A stretch of 64,000 nucleotides of DNA from positions 310,001 through 374,000 of the forward strand of contig CBDBJK010000037.1 of NCBI GenBank assembly GCA_965206395.1. The letters run 5' to 3'. This DNA is from CBDBJK01 sp965206395 (lineage in GTDB: Bacteria; Chloroflexota; Dehalococcoidia; Lucifugimonadales; CATOSD01). This document shows positions 7,450 through 16,582 of this stretch, one piece after another. The position numbers were made by a program, and so were the translations under genes. The notes below the pieces were generated by a model that saw nothing but the letters and a program-made list of their open reading frames with translations, did not search any database and was not told the origin of the DNA. Each line of letters starts with the position of its first letter. Positions within the stretch are counted from its first letter, which is position 1.

Positions 7450-8814
7450 CTACTCCTGGCGAAACACCTGCACCCGACTAGTCCCACCGTCCGCTACGTA
7501 TATGTTGCCCGAGTCGTCCACAGCTACAGCAAAGGGGAGGTAGAAGCGTCCAGCGTTAAAGCCCCTACTGCCCCACATAGTCAGAAACTCGCCATCGGAA
7601 GTGAATTTCTGCACGCGGTCATTTCGTGTGTCTACCACGTAGACATTGCCCGCCCCATCCGCCGCTATAGCAAAGGGGGAGTTGAACTGGCCGGCACTAT
7701 AGCCCTCATTTCCCCACATATTCTGAAACTTGCCGCCGGCACTGAACTTCTGCACACGGTCATTGAACCTGTCTGCTACGTAGACATTGCCATCCCCATC
7801 CACCGCTATACCATCGGGGGAGTCGAATTGGCCAGCACTTTTGCCTTCGCTTCCCCACATAGTCAGAAATTCGCCGCCGGCGCTGAACTTCTGCACACGG
7901 TCATTACCGACGTCTGCCACGTAGACATTGCCCTTCCCATCCACCGCTATACCACTGGGGGAGTCGAACTGGCCGGCACTGTTGCCCTCACTTCCCCACA
8001 TAGTCAGAAATTCGCCGTCGGCGCGGAACTTCTGTACACGGTCATTACCGCCGTCTGCCACGTAGACATTGCCCGACCCGTCCACCGCTATACCACTGGA
8101 GGAGTCGAATTGGCCAGCACTTTTGCCTTCGCTTCCCCACATAGTCAGAAATTCGCCGTCGGCGCGGAACTTCTGTACACGGTCATTACCGCCGTCTGCC
8201 ACGTAGACATTGCCCGACCCGTCCACCGCCATGCCACCAGGACCTTCAAACTGGCCAGTACCATTGCCAGCACCGCCCCACATCCTCACGAATCGTATAG
8301 AAGTAGGCACTCGTTGATACGTAACTTCAACGCCGTCGTCATCAAATGTCAGATTATTGCCAGATGTTGAGAAGCGATAGATTTGAAGGAGGTTTGGGCC
8401 CTCAAACATGATTCGGCCTTCTTCTGGAAAAGAGTACTCCGCTGCGGCTTTATCCTTTCCGAAGACAACTATCCCATCGGCCAGAAACTCTAACTTTTCA
8501 GTCCAAATCCCCTCGTCTGCCGTTGTGATTCGTACCCAACTGTTGACTATATCTGCGTCGGAGTCATCACTTGACCGACTAACCGTACTCGCAGGAGTGG
8601 ACTCTTCTACAGCTTGGGTCGCCGAGTTGCTTGGCGCCGAAACCGTACTCTCACGAGTAGGCTCTCCTAAAGCTTGGGTCGCCGAGTTGCTTGGTATCGA
8701 AACCGTACTCTCAGGATTGGTCCGCTCTCCAGCATTATCATTGGTGGGCTGGCTGCTACATCCGGCTGCTAGAAGCAGAAGGAATGTTATACCAATTGTC
8801 ACAGCTCTTTTCAT
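7450..8814 (-). CDS. Lipoprotein with six-bladed NHL-repeat propeller
   Basis: The N-terminus MKRAVTIGITFLLLLAAGCSS is a lipoprotein signal with lipobox LAAGC. A Ser/Thr-rich linker with two near copies of an ESTVS.PSNSATQA unit follows (residues about 35-75). Next is a small beta-rich domain (about 88-165). The rest is six NHL repeats of about 47 residues, each with the form F.TMWGSEG.SAGQFDSP.GIAVDG.GNVYVADGGNDRVQKF. Blades 2-4 are nearly identical in DNA, indicating recent tandem duplication. NHL propellers bind protein or sugar ligands or act as lyases; no catalytic residues can be assigned. Likely anchored outside the cytoplasmic membrane. Confidence 0.87.
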   Translation of the reverse strand: MKRAVTIGITFLLLLAAGCSSQPTNDNAGERTNPESTVSIPSNSATQALGEPTRESTVSAPSNSATQAVEESTPASTVSRSSDDSDADIVNSWVRITTADEGIWTEKLEFLADGIVVFGKDKAAAEYSFPEEGRIMFEGPNLLQIYRFSTSGNNLTFDDDGVEVTYQRVPTSIRFVRMWGGAGNGTGQFEGPGGMAVDGSGNVYVADGGNDRVQKFRADGEFLTMWGSEGKSAGQFDSSSGIAVDGSGNVYVADGGNDRVQKFRADGEFLTMWGSEGNSAGQFDSPSGIAVDGKGNVYVADVGNDRVQKFSAGGEFLTMWGSEGKSAGQFDSPDGIAVDGDGNVYVADRFNDRVQKFSAGGKFQNMWGNEGYSAGQFNSPFAIAADGAGNVYVVDTRNDRVQKFTSDGEFLTMWGSRGFNAGRFYLPFAVAVDDSGNIYVADGGTSRVQVFRQE

Positions 8815-8850
8815 GGCTTTTGGCCCTGTAATTATTGCGCTTTTGCGTTC

Positions 8851-10065
8851 CTAGTCCGAAGCGACCGCGGGTTCTTGACCGCGAATCACCTTTTCGTCTT
8901 GAAGTGCCTGAATCTTGTCCTGCGAATATCCGAGAACGTCTTTCAGCAACTCTTCGTTATGCTGCCCTACTGTTGGCGTGGAGCCGACGACCATCGGCGT
9001 GCGACCGAACTTTATCATCTTGCCGGTCACCCACATTGTTCCCGCGACGGGGTCGGGCACCTCCATCAGTATCTCGCGCTCGCGCAGGTGAGGCTCGTTA
9101 GCTGCCTGCACGACGTCATTGACGGGAGCGCAAGGGACGCTGAAGCCAGAGAGGTAGTCAACAGCCTCCTTGGTCGTTCTTGTGCTGAACCATTCGCCAA
9201 GCTCGACTTCCAGCGCGTCCGAGTTCTCGGCTCTGTCATTACGAGTGGCAAACCTTGGGTCTTCCAACCACTGCGGCTTTTCCAGGGCTTCGCATATCCG
9301 AAGCCACATGTGATCGTTGTTCGCCGCGATAATCAGCCAACCGTCGGCGGTCTTGTACATGCCGCCCAGCCCGCTGCCGTTGCCCCTACGCTCGGAGATG
9401 GTGCCATCTCCAAGGTATGCCGATATAGGAATTTCGTTAGTCGTGAATCCCGTATCGGCAAGGCATACGTCTATAGTCTGGCCTTCGCCGGATATCTCGC
9501 GCTCTCTGATCGCGGCCAGCGCGCCTATGGTGGCGTGCAGGGAGGTTATCCTGTCTATTATCGGGAAGTATGTCAGAATGGGAGGGTCGCCTTCGCTTCC
9601 GGTCAACGACGCCATACCGCCCATCGCCTGACCAATTGGATCAAACCCAACCCTGTCCTTTTGCGGCCCGTATTGCCCGTAAGCCGAAACGTTAATCATG
9701 ATTATCCGTGGATTGAGCTGCTTCAATACGTCGTAGCCGAATCCCATTACTTCGATAGTGCCGGGCCGGAAGTTCTGAAGAAAAACGTCTGAGACTTTGA
9801 CCAGGTCTCGGATGACCTCTTTGCCTTCTTCGGTGCGAAGGTTTATCGCGAGGCTTTTCTTGCCGCTGTTGTACTGCACCCAGTAGGCGCTCTGCCCTCT
9901 AATCGTCGGGCCGTTTTTGCGGCTTTCGTCGCCCTCTATGGATTCGACCTTGATGACCTCAGCCCCCATGCGAGCGAACATCAGGGCGCACCGAGGGCCT
10001 GCCTGATAGCGTCCCAGATCGAGCACGCGGATTCCTTCTAGCGGGGTCTTGAGCGAACCGGTCAT
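8851..10065 (-). CDS. CaiB/BaiF-family (family III) CoA transferase
   Basis: Moves CoA between carboxylic acids through an enzyme-bound acyl anhydride. TPLEGIRVLDLGRYQAGPRC opens the protein; VGFDPIGQAMGGMASLTG contains the expected catalytic Asp (about residue 142), followed by the family GIxxALxxRE-like segment. At 404 residues it is of normal length. The start is ATG at 10065-10063: GGAGG lies 8 bases upstream, inside the last codons of the crotonase gene, whose stop ends one base before. This arrangement implies translational coupling with the crotonase. Substrate unknown; formyl-, succinyl- or carnitine-type acyl-CoA are all possible. Confidence 0.92.
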   Translation of the reverse strand: MTGSLKTPLEGIRVLDLGRYQAGPRCALMFARMGAEVIKVESIEGDESRKNGPTIRGQSAYWVQYNSGKKSLAINLRTEEGKEVIRDLVKVSDVFLQNFRPGTIEVMGFGYDVLKQLNPRIIMINVSAYGQYGPQKDRVGFDPIGQAMGGMASLTGSEGDPPILTYFPIIDRITSLHATIGALAAIREREISGEGQTIDVCLADTGFTTNEIPISAYLGDGTISERRGNGSGLGGMYKTADGWLIIAANNDHMWLRICEALEKPQWLEDPRFATRNDRAENSDALEVELGEWFSTRTTKEAVDYLSGFSVPCAPVNDVVQAANEPHLREREILMEVPDPVAGTMWVTGKMIKFGRTPMVVGSTPTVGQHNEELLKDVLGYSQDKIQALQDEKVIRGQEPAVASD

Positions 10066-10066
10066 A

Positions 10067-10843
10067 TTAGCTACCTCCATCCTTTCGGCCCTTCCTGTCC
10101 AAGAAATCCTTGAATCCTTCTTCCACTGTTGTTGCAGTCAGCTTTCCGTCACGGGCTTCGACTTCGATATCGTGCATACGCTTCCAGCCTGCGCCCACGT
10201 CGTCTATCATGATTTCCTTGATGCCCTGCACCATCCTGGGGTCGTTCGCGGCAATTTGTTTGGCTATTTCCATTGCCTTCGCCATAAGCTGGTCTGACGG
10301 GACGAGATGATTCAAGAGGCCTATTTGAAACGCCTCCTCCGCCTCAACCAGACGCCCTGTGAACAGCAATTCCTTGGCCTTCGGCCAACCCACTTGCATC
10401 GGAAGGCTCCACGTCGAATTGACTCGCCCATATGATGCCGCGAGGAACCTGAAGCGTGTCCTCTCACAGCCAACGCGAATGTCGAAGCTTGAGGACATAA
10501 GCGCGCCGCCTCCAAAGGCAAGGCCGTTTAGTGCGCCAATTGTCGGTTTCGTGCAAGCCGCTATGTTCCACTGGAACATTTCGCCGCCCGGAGTAGGCGG
10601 AGGTGGGTTTGGATTGTCGGCGTTGCGGGCCATCTCGTGAATGTCGGCTCCAGCGGAAAAGGCGCGGTCTCCTGTGCCAGTGAAGATGACGGCCTTGACC
10701 TCGGCGTCGGCCTCAAACTCCCCGACCGCCTCATTCACCTCGCGGTAGAGGTCTCTGCTAAGCGCGTTAAGCACCTCTGGCCGATTGAGGGTGATTATGC
10801 CTACCCCTTCGTCTCTCTCTACTATGATATTTTGGTAACCCAA
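10067..10843 (-). CDS. Enoyl-CoA hydratase/isomerase (crotonase) family protein
   Basis: Crotonase fold acting on an acyl-CoA thioester. Landmarks are GVGIITLNRPEVLNALS, the oxyanion-hole DRAFSAGADIHEM and NGLAFGGGALMSSSFDIRV. The two glutamates of true hydratases (rat Glu144 and Glu164) align with Leu and Ala here, so hydration is unlikely; isomerase, hydrolase or decarboxylase-type chemistry is possible. The start is TTG at 10843-10841 with TAGGAG 7 bases upstream, giving 258 residues, the usual length; a longer ATG start at 10990 would add an unrelated 49-residue tail. Coupled to the CoA transferase that follows. Confidence 0.9.
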   Translation of the reverse strand: MGYQNIIVERDEGVGIITLNRPEVLNALSRDLYREVNEAVGEFEADAEVKAVIFTGTGDRAFSAGADIHEMARNADNPNPPPPTPGGEMFQWNIAACTKPTIGALNGLAFGGGALMSSSFDIRVGCERTRFRFLAASYGRVNSTWSLPMQVGWPKAKELLFTGRLVEAEEAFQIGLLNHLVPSDQLMAKAMEIAKQIAANDPRMVQGIKEIMIDDVGAGWKRMHDIEVEARDGKLTATTVEEGFKDFLDRKGRKDGGS

Positions 10844-11073
10844 CGCAATACTCCTACCAAGATTATTGGCGTCATTATATTGGTCGGCGTGGAGTAGGGT
10901 CAAGGAAAAGCATCTTGACGCGAGTCTCGTTCGTGTTCGCGCGCTCTCAATGGCGACCAGAACGAAACATTTGTGTATAATAGGCCGCAACAGCCCCAGT
11001 AGGATAAGAGGCCGTCCCTATGGACTGCGTTCTCAGTGGTTTTGAGATAATTACTTGAAAGCAACTATCAAAA

Positions 11074-11124
11074 TGTCATGCTGTCCGACTCCTTTTATTT
11101 GGAATTAGGTCGGACGGAATGACA
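11074..11124. repeat. Long inverted repeat between crotonase and acyl-CoA synthetase genes
   Basis: TGTCATGCTGTCCGAC (11074-11089) and GTCGGACGGAATGACA (11109-11124) form a 16-bp stem with two mismatches around a 19-base loop. It sits in the 346-base gap between two divergent genes, about 65 bases before the ligase start. It could be an operator, an attenuator or a small dispersed repeat. No other copy was noticed in the window. Confidence 0.6.
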
Positions 11125-11189
11125 TTGGTAGGTTTATTTTTTAGCTAATCTTAAATAGTGCATAACTCCAACACGAACGGAGGGGAAGT

Positions 11190-12947
11190 ATGACCACGCC
11201 GACGTTTCCGACTATCCATAAGCCGGGCCGAGATGAGATGAAAGTGAAGCCCAACCTGGAATATGGAAAAGTCGCTTCGAGCTTCAGTTGGGAGGACATG
11301 TCCAAGGAGTTGGACTGGCTTCCCGGTGGCTGGTTGAACAAGGCTCACGAAGCCATAGACCGCCACGCCAACGGGCCTCGCCGAGACAAAGTCGCTATGA
11401 TCTGGGAAGGCAAGAACGGCGAGCAGGAAACATACACCTTCGGCGAAATGAAGACGCTGACCAACAAGTTCGCCAACGTCCTCAAAAGCCTTGGCATCGA
11501 GAAGGGCGACAGAGTCTTTCTGTTCATGGATCGCACCCCGGAGACCTATATAGCCTTCTTCGGAATTCTCAAGATCGGCGCAATCGTCGGGCCTCTGTTC
11601 TCGGCATTCGGCCCTGACCCTATTAGAGATAGGCTTCAGGATAGCGGGGCCAAGGTGCTGGTTACTCAGCCGGAACTTCGCCGCCGTATCACTAGCGTCA
11701 TACCGGAGCTTTTCGAGCTTCAACACATCATCATCGTCAACAAAAACAACCGCGACCCCAACCCCAAGGATATGGCCGACTTGAGTTGGGAAGAAGAGAT
11801 GGGCAAGGCTTCCGCCGACTTCGACATTGTGCAAACCAGTCAGTACGACTACTCCGTGATGCACTATACGTCGGGTACCACCGGCAAGCCCAAGGGCGCT
11901 GTGCATCGTCATCAGGCCGTCGTGCAACAGTACGCGACTGGAAAGTGGGCACTCGACCTCCATGAGGACGACATCTACTGGTGCACCGCAGACCCCGGCT
12001 GGGTGACCGGAACATCGTATGGTATGCTCGCGCCGTGGACGAACGGCCTGACTCAGCTCATCTACGAGGGCGGCTTCAGGGCAAGCGCATGGTACGAGAT
12101 GCTTCAGAAGCACAAGGTGACCGTCTGGTACACGGCCCCGACTGCCATTCGTATGTTGATGAAGGCCGGTGAAGACGTTCCCAAGCGATTCGACCTGTCC
12201 AATTTGCGGTATATGTGCAGCGTCGGAGAGCCGCTGAATCCCGAAGCAGTCGTTTGGGGCGAGAAAGCCTTCGGGCTGCCTTTCCACGACAACTGGTGGC
12301 AGACCGAGACGGGCGCGATTCTAGTCGCCAACTACCCTGAGATGGACATACGTCCCGGCTCGATGGGCCGCCCGATTCCCGGCGTTGAGGTTTCCATCGT
12401 CGATGAAGACTTCAATCCTGTCCCACCCGGCGTCGATGGCAGCCTCGTCGTCCGCCCCGGCTGGCCTTCGATGTTCCACACGTACTGGAACAACACCGAG
12501 ATGTACAACTCCAAGTTCCGCAAAGGCTGGTACGTCACCGGAGACAGCGCTCGTATAGACGAGGACGGCTATTTCTGGTTCGTGGGCCGCACAGACGACG
12601 TTATCAATACGGCGGGGCATCTTGTCGGCCCGTTCGAGGTCGAGAGCGCGCTCATCGAGCATCCGGCTGTGGCCGAAGCTGGCGTCATCGGCAAGCCTGA
12701 CCCGATAGCGATGGAGATCGTAAAGGCGTTCGTTGCCCTTAACGACGGCTACGAGCCAACGACTGAGCTTCGCAATGAGCTAACGCGATTTACACGACAA
12801 AAGCTGTCCTCAGGAGTCGCCCCGCGCGAAATCGAGTTCGTGCCTTCGCTGCCCAAAACTCGCAGTGGCAAAATAATGCGACGGCTGCTGAAGGCTCGCG
12901 AGCTTGGCCTCCCGGAAGGCGACACAAGCACGCTAGAGGACGAGTAA
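11190..12947 (+). CDS. Acetyl-CoA synthetase-type acyl-CoA ligase (ANL superfamily)
   Basis: Activates a short carboxylic acid with ATP to acyl-AMP and then acyl-CoA. YTSGTTGKPKGAVHRHQA (about residues 226-243) is the AMP-binding signature. DNWWQTETG, YVTGDSARIDEDGYFWFVGRTDD and KTRSGKIMRRLL follow, the last carrying the adenylating Lys at about 561. At 585 residues it is shorter than typical Acs (about 650), resembling the AcsM/propionate or acyl-CoA synthetase branch. A strong GGAGGGG precedes the ATG. It is divergent from the crotonase/CoA-transferase pair, so all three may serve one acyl-CoA route. Confidence 0.92.
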   Translation: MTTPTFPTIHKPGRDEMKVKPNLEYGKVASSFSWEDMSKELDWLPGGWLNKAHEAIDRHANGPRRDKVAMIWEGKNGEQETYTFGEMKTLTNKFANVLKSLGIEKGDRVFLFMDRTPETYIAFFGILKIGAIVGPLFSAFGPDPIRDRLQDSGAKVLVTQPELRRRITSVIPELFELQHIIIVNKNNRDPNPKDMADLSWEEEMGKASADFDIVQTSQYDYSVMHYTSGTTGKPKGAVHRHQAVVQQYATGKWALDLHEDDIYWCTADPGWVTGTSYGMLAPWTNGLTQLIYEGGFRASAWYEMLQKHKVTVWYTAPTAIRMLMKAGEDVPKRFDLSNLRYMCSVGEPLNPEAVVWGEKAFGLPFHDNWWQTETGAILVANYPEMDIRPGSMGRPIPGVEVSIVDEDFNPVPPGVDGSLVVRPGWPSMFHTYWNNTEMYNSKFRKGWYVTGDSARIDEDGYFWFVGRTDDVINTAGHLVGPFEVESALIEHPAVAEAGVIGKPDPIAMEIVKAFVALNDGYEPTTELRNELTRFTRQKLSSGVAPREIEFVPSLPKTRSGKIMRRLLKARELGLPEGDTSTLEDE

Positions 12948-12954
12948 AAAGGGG

Positions 12955-12985
12955 GTTAGGGTTTGGAGGAGTACCAAACCCTAAC
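12955..12985. terminator. Hairpin between convergent genes
   Basis: GTTAGGGTTTGG (12955-12966) pairs perfectly with CCAAACCCTAAC (12974-12985) around a 7-base loop. It starts seven bases after the ligase stop and ends just before the stop of the convergent small membrane protein, so it probably terminates from both sides. The T-tract is weak. Confidence 0.7.
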
Positions 12986-12993
12986 ATCTGTAT

Positions 12994-13182
12994 TTAGAGT
13001 TTTACCAGAATCACCGCTAGGGTTCCAAGCACCGCCATCATTGTGGTCACCCACATAGCGATGTTTGCTTGGAATTGCACGTTCATACGAGTGTTCATGT
13101 CGTTGAATCTGCTGCGGGTTTCCTCAATAAAACCGTCTAATTTTGTTTCAACTGTCGTTAGCCTATCGGCTTCTGTCGTCAT
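12994..13182 (-). CDS. Small coiled-coil protein with C-terminal membrane helix
   Basis: A 62-residue protein starting at ATG 13182, preceded by GGAGGGAGC. A heptad-like N-terminal half (VETKLDGFIEETRSRFNDMNTRM) is followed by one hydrophobic segment (about residues 42-61, MWVTTMMAVLGTLAVILV) ending with Lys-Leu. The layout resembles haemolysin XhlA-type or other small membrane-anchored coiled-coil proteins. Function unknown. Confidence 0.7.
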   Translation of the reverse strand: MTTEADRLTTVETKLDGFIEETRSRFNDMNTRMNVQFQANIAMWVTTMMAVLGTLAVILVKL

Positions 13183-13288
13183 AATGCTCCCTCCACGTGT
13201 CCCTTTATCATACCTCATCTCACTAAGGCCAGCCAACTCAGCGTTTGTGGCCTTCGAGAGGCTTTTCGGGTGCATGAAGTGAGGTTCC

Positions 13289-15040
13289 CTACTCTCTAGG
13301 CACGACGGGCAGCGTAATGCAAGATGGATATTCCGACGTGTGATACACAGACTGAAGCGCCGACACGAAACTGCTGTCTGTGCCTATTGCTTCACCAGTG
13401 TTGGTGTTGCGATCGAAGCGAGGGAAATTGCTGCTCGAAATCTCCACACGAATCTGATGGCCCTTCCTGAACAGGTTGCTGGTGGCCCATAAGTCTATTG
13501 TGTACTCGTAAACCTGCCCCGGCTGTAAGAGGCTTGCGGGTTCGCGCGGTATCCTATATCTTGCGCGAATGACCCCATCTGTCAGGTTCCTGGCGTAGCC
13601 GTTCGGGTCTACGTCAACCAGCTTGGCCGTGAAATCAGTGTCGCGGGCGGAACTGGAGGCGTGCAGGGTCACGGTAATCGGCCCCGTTACCTCCGTGTCG
13701 TTCTCCAGCGGCGGCGTAGAGTAGACAAGCACGTCTGGCCTTGCCTCAACCTCCCTCTGATCATACACGCCCGACGGCATGAACGCCGGGTCACAGCAGA
13801 GTCCCCCGCCGCGCGTTGGCACTGGATTCAATGGATTGTATGCGTAGACATCGGGCGGCTCATCGTTTGCCGCATCGAGGCTAAGCGCGCCGTCTCCATT
13901 CAGGGTATTGGCTTTGCCATTGCTGCGCAGGTAGTATCTGGATTCGACCGCTCTGCTCAGAGGCCAATCATCCTCATATCTCCAAACGTTTTCTCCCATG
14001 ACGAAGATGTGCACGGGCTTCTCATCTGTCACACCGTTGTCCTCGCCTTTAAGCCAGTAGTCGTAATAGGCGAGAATCTGATCTGAAAGTCCTAGCGCGG
14101 CTGCCGAAGCACGTGTGCCGAAGTTGTATTCTCCCGATACGCTGGCTGGTGAGCCACCGTGAACCCAAGGGCCGATGACCAGCCTCTGACCACGTCTTGC
14201 GTCGTCGGTAGCGCCCATCTCGCGCATCCTTGTGAAGTTGCGAATGGTGCCCCCCAGGAAAACATCGTACCAGCCGCCAAAATTGAATGATGGAACAGTA
14301 ATATCGGAGTGGGATTCTTCTATGGAAATCTTCTTCCAGTAGTTGTCATACTCCGGGTGAGCTAACCAGTCGTAGTAATAGGGGGCCAGTTCTCCTTTGA
14401 GGTCTGGCATGTCTTGCATCGGCAGGTGGTCGAATCCCGTTGTCAGGTCGTCCTTCGCCTCGATTACGCCTTTAATGTTATCGCCGGGCAAAAACAGTCG
14501 TTTGGACAGATTAGCCCAGTTAGCCGCAGTTAACGCGCCAATAGTCCAGGACAGATTGAATCCCAGTTCAAACGCGCCGCCTTGCCACGCCCAACCTTCC
14601 TGGTAGTTCGAGGCCGTGACGCCGGGCGCGATTGCCGCCAGCGAAGGAGGCTTGGCTTTGGCCGCCAACCATTGCGTGGCACCTACATACGAGACGCCAT
14701 ACATCCCTACCTTGCCCGTGCACCAGGATTGGCTCGCCAGCCATTCCACCGAGTCGTAACCATCTTCAATCTCGTTTACGAAAGTGTAAAATTCGCCATC
14801 CGAGCTGTAGCGTCCCCTGATATCCTGAATGGCGACTGCGTATCCGCGAGTGGCGGCATGAATAGCGTCTATTGTGCCGGTCCTGCTCCCCGCGGAGCTT
14901 TTGTCATACGGTGTGCGCTGAATCAACCCTGGAAATCTCCCAGAGGCATCCGGACGGAAAATATCAACGTAGGTAATAGTGCCGTCTCTGAGCATCAACG
15001 GCACGTTCGGATCAAACTTCACCGAATACGGCTCGGCCAT
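13289..15040 (-). CDS. CocE/NonD-family alpha/beta hydrolase (X-Pro dipeptidyl-peptidase S15 type)
   Basis: Serine hydrolase of the cocaine-esterase / X-Pro peptidase group. RTPYDKSSAG and QDIRGRYSSDGEF are the family N-terminal signatures. GMYGVSYVG holds the nucleophile Ser117 (GxSYxG). RLVIGPWVHGG carries the catalytic His. The C-terminal about 230 residues form the jelly-roll domain (ATSNLFRKGHQIRVEISSSNFPRFDRN). At 583 residues it is full length with no signal peptide. Substrates in this family are esters, amides or acyl-peptides. A GGAGG-type site precedes the ATG. Confidence 0.91.
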   Translation of the reverse strand: MAEPYSVKFDPNVPLMLRDGTITYVDIFRPDASGRFPGLIQRTPYDKSSAGSRTGTIDAIHAATRGYAVAIQDIRGRYSSDGEFYTFVNEIEDGYDSVEWLASQSWCTGKVGMYGVSYVGATQWLAAKAKPPSLAAIAPGVTASNYQEGWAWQGGAFELGFNLSWTIGALTAANWANLSKRLFLPGDNIKGVIEAKDDLTTGFDHLPMQDMPDLKGELAPYYYDWLAHPEYDNYWKKISIEESHSDITVPSFNFGGWYDVFLGGTIRNFTRMREMGATDDARRGQRLVIGPWVHGGSPASVSGEYNFGTRASAAALGLSDQILAYYDYWLKGEDNGVTDEKPVHIFVMGENVWRYEDDWPLSRAVESRYYLRSNGKANTLNGDGALSLDAANDEPPDVYAYNPLNPVPTRGGGLCCDPAFMPSGVYDQREVEARPDVLVYSTPPLENDTEVTGPITVTLHASSSARDTDFTAKLVDVDPNGYARNLTDGVIRARYRIPREPASLLQPGQVYEYTIDLWATSNLFRKGHQIRVEISSSNFPRFDRNTNTGEAIGTDSSFVSALQSVYHTSEYPSCITLPVVPRE

Positions 15041-15353
15041 GAATCATACCTCCGAAAACATCAGTTTCAGTTAGAGCGAGAATTCCTCTACAATATAACA
15101 GGTGTGAATGTAGCATAGCGCCCGATTGGTAGCAACCCCGAACAAATTCAAAAGGGAAAAGCATGAACCGTTCCGCATATGTTGATAATTCAGAGCTATA
15201 TCTACAACACCTGGTGCCTAACTCGCCCTGATATACCGTATGGGGTATCCGGTTCGCATTCTGCAATCTCATCCTAAGCGGGTCGAAATTTCGGATTTCC
15301 TCAAAAACAAAGGGCACTGTTGCTTGTTTTTCGGATATGCATAAGCACGAGGG

Positions 15354-15382
15354 TTGACAAAAGCACCATTTAATGATACTCA
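15354..15382 (+). promoter_or_regulatory. Possible sigma-70 promoter in the 568-base gap before the response regulator
   Basis: TTGACA (15354-15359) is followed after 17 bases by TACTCA, a weak -10. It would give a leader of about 220 bases before the response-regulator ATG at 15609. Nothing else recognisable was seen in 15,041-15,608. Confidence 0.3.
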
Positions 15383-15608
15383 TGGCATTCATAATTTCAT
15401 TGCTTGCCAGATGACTATCAAAGGGTCTGTAATTTCACAATTCTTTGTTCATATGAGACGACTTGAAAGCGTATTGGTGCGATCTTGAAAAATCTTAATC
15501 AAGCAGACCAATACGCGCCAAACTTGGCAAAAAGTCCTTATATACATTAACGCAAAACGTTAGCATGCTTAGGCAATGCCTTGAGGGATTTAGGGAAGGG
15601 GAATTGAT

Positions 15609-15750
15609 ATGAAAGTTCTGTTCTTTAGCCAGGACGGTTCCCGGGTGGAACATTTAGTGCTCGCTCTGAGACTGAGGTGGCCTGACCTGAAGCCTCTGGT
15701 CGCTTCCCAGGGGGGTGTGGGTTTACAGGTGGTTGAGCAAGAAGAACCTA
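15609..15750 (+). pseudogene. Response regulator, N-terminal fragment (gene split by IS5-family element)
   Basis: ATG at 15609 behind AAGGGG opens MKVLFFSQDGSRVEHLV, then LALRLRWPDLKPLVASQG and VGLQVVEQEEP, the first beta-alpha units of a receiver domain. It breaks at the IS left end. Removing the IS and one copy of the TA target duplication joins ...GluGluPro to SerLeuValIleLeu in frame with the fragment at 16,583-17,199. Confidence 0.85.
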
Positions 15751-16580
15751 GGTTGTGTTGACATTTCATCTGAGCCATATGAGAGCACCGACGAAGTTCA
15801 AGAATCCCAGGAAACGCGATGACAGCTTGTCAAAGCGAGAGAAGATATGCCGGTAGTGCTTGATCTTGTTGATGAAACACTCCACAAGGTGGCGCTCTCG
15901 GTAAAGGTACTCATCATACTCTCGTGGCGTCTTTCGATTTGACCGAGGTGGAATCACAGGTAACGCGCCCCTGCCCAGGATGCATTGGAGAAAATCCATC
16001 GAATCGTATCCCTTATCAGCAATCACATGCTCGGTTTCGAAATCAGCTATCAATGCCTGTGCCTGGGTGATGTCGTGACGTTGACCTGCTGTGAGCTCAA
16101 AGCGCAACGGGTTGCCCAATCCATCCACGCTCACGTGGATCTTGGTACTGAACCCGCCTCGGCTCCGGCCAAGAGCTTGGGCCGATTGGCCACCGTTTTT
16201 TTGGAGGCTCCAGCAGCACAGGGATGAGCGCGAACCACAGTGCTATCACAGTGCTATCACAGTGCTATCAATGATGACATGCTCCATATCGGGGTCTTGC
16301 ACAAAATGCTGATGCATTCGTTCCCATACACCCTTTTCACACCAGCGTGCGAAGCGCTTATATACGCTGTTCCAGTGACCGTAGTGCTCAGGCAGCAGTC
16401 TCCAAGGAGCACCACTTCGTGCCATCCACAGGATGGCCTCGACGTAGCGCCTGCAATCGTCCTCCTCTCCAACGTAGAGGTCTGGGCATGAGCGCAGAAA
16501 TTCAAGGATTTTCGACCATTGTTCATTGCGTAATTCAGTCGTTGACATGTATCCATTATGCACCAAATGTCAACACAACC
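15751..16580. mobile_element. IS5-family (IS427-like) insertion sequence, copy 1
   Basis: An 830-bp element bounded by perfect terminal inverted repeats GGTTGTGTTGACATTT / AAATGTCAACACAACC and flanked by a TA duplication (15749-15750, 16581-16582). It carries the two overlapping transposase frames of the IS427 type on the minus strand. It is nearly identical to the copy at 42,763-43,603 apart from an 11-bp tandem repeat present three times here and four times there. It interrupts the response-regulator gene. Confidence 0.93.
15766..16548 (-). pseudogene. IS5-family transposase, two frames, broken by repeat expansion
   Basis: OrfA starts MSTTELRNEQWSKILEFL (ATG at 16548) and has the DUF4096 region APWRLLPEHYGHWNSVYKRF. 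OrfB contains the catalytic part FSTKIHVSVDGLGNPLRF, VIADKGYDS and the YRERHLVECFINKIKHYR segment. In normal relatives the two are joined by -1 frameshifting on an A7 run, seen here at 16196-16202 as T7. Upstream of that run the sequence after IIDSTV is an 11-bp unit (CTGTGATAGCA in coding sense) repeated three times. This introduces a TGA and shifts frame, so OrfA ends ...DSTVIAL. Confidence 0.85.
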
Positions 16581-16582
16581 TA

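Noticed and set aside
7828..8370. Repetitive plus-strand frame and regular spacing suggestive of CRISPR
   Set aside because: The repeats are the NHL blades of the minus-strand lipoprotein; they are coding, about 141 bp long and lack unique spacers.
10844..10990. Longer N-terminus for the crotonase from an ATG at 10990
   Set aside because: The added 49 residues are unlike any crotonase, while TTG at 10843 has a good ribosome site and gives the usual length.
11151..12287. 378-codon open frame opposite the acyl-CoA ligase
   Set aside because: Shadow of a strongly conserved ligase with a clear ribosome site.
15012..15392. 126-codon minus-strand frame before the hydrolase
   Set aside because: No ribosome site, odd composition and it overlaps the real hydrolase start.
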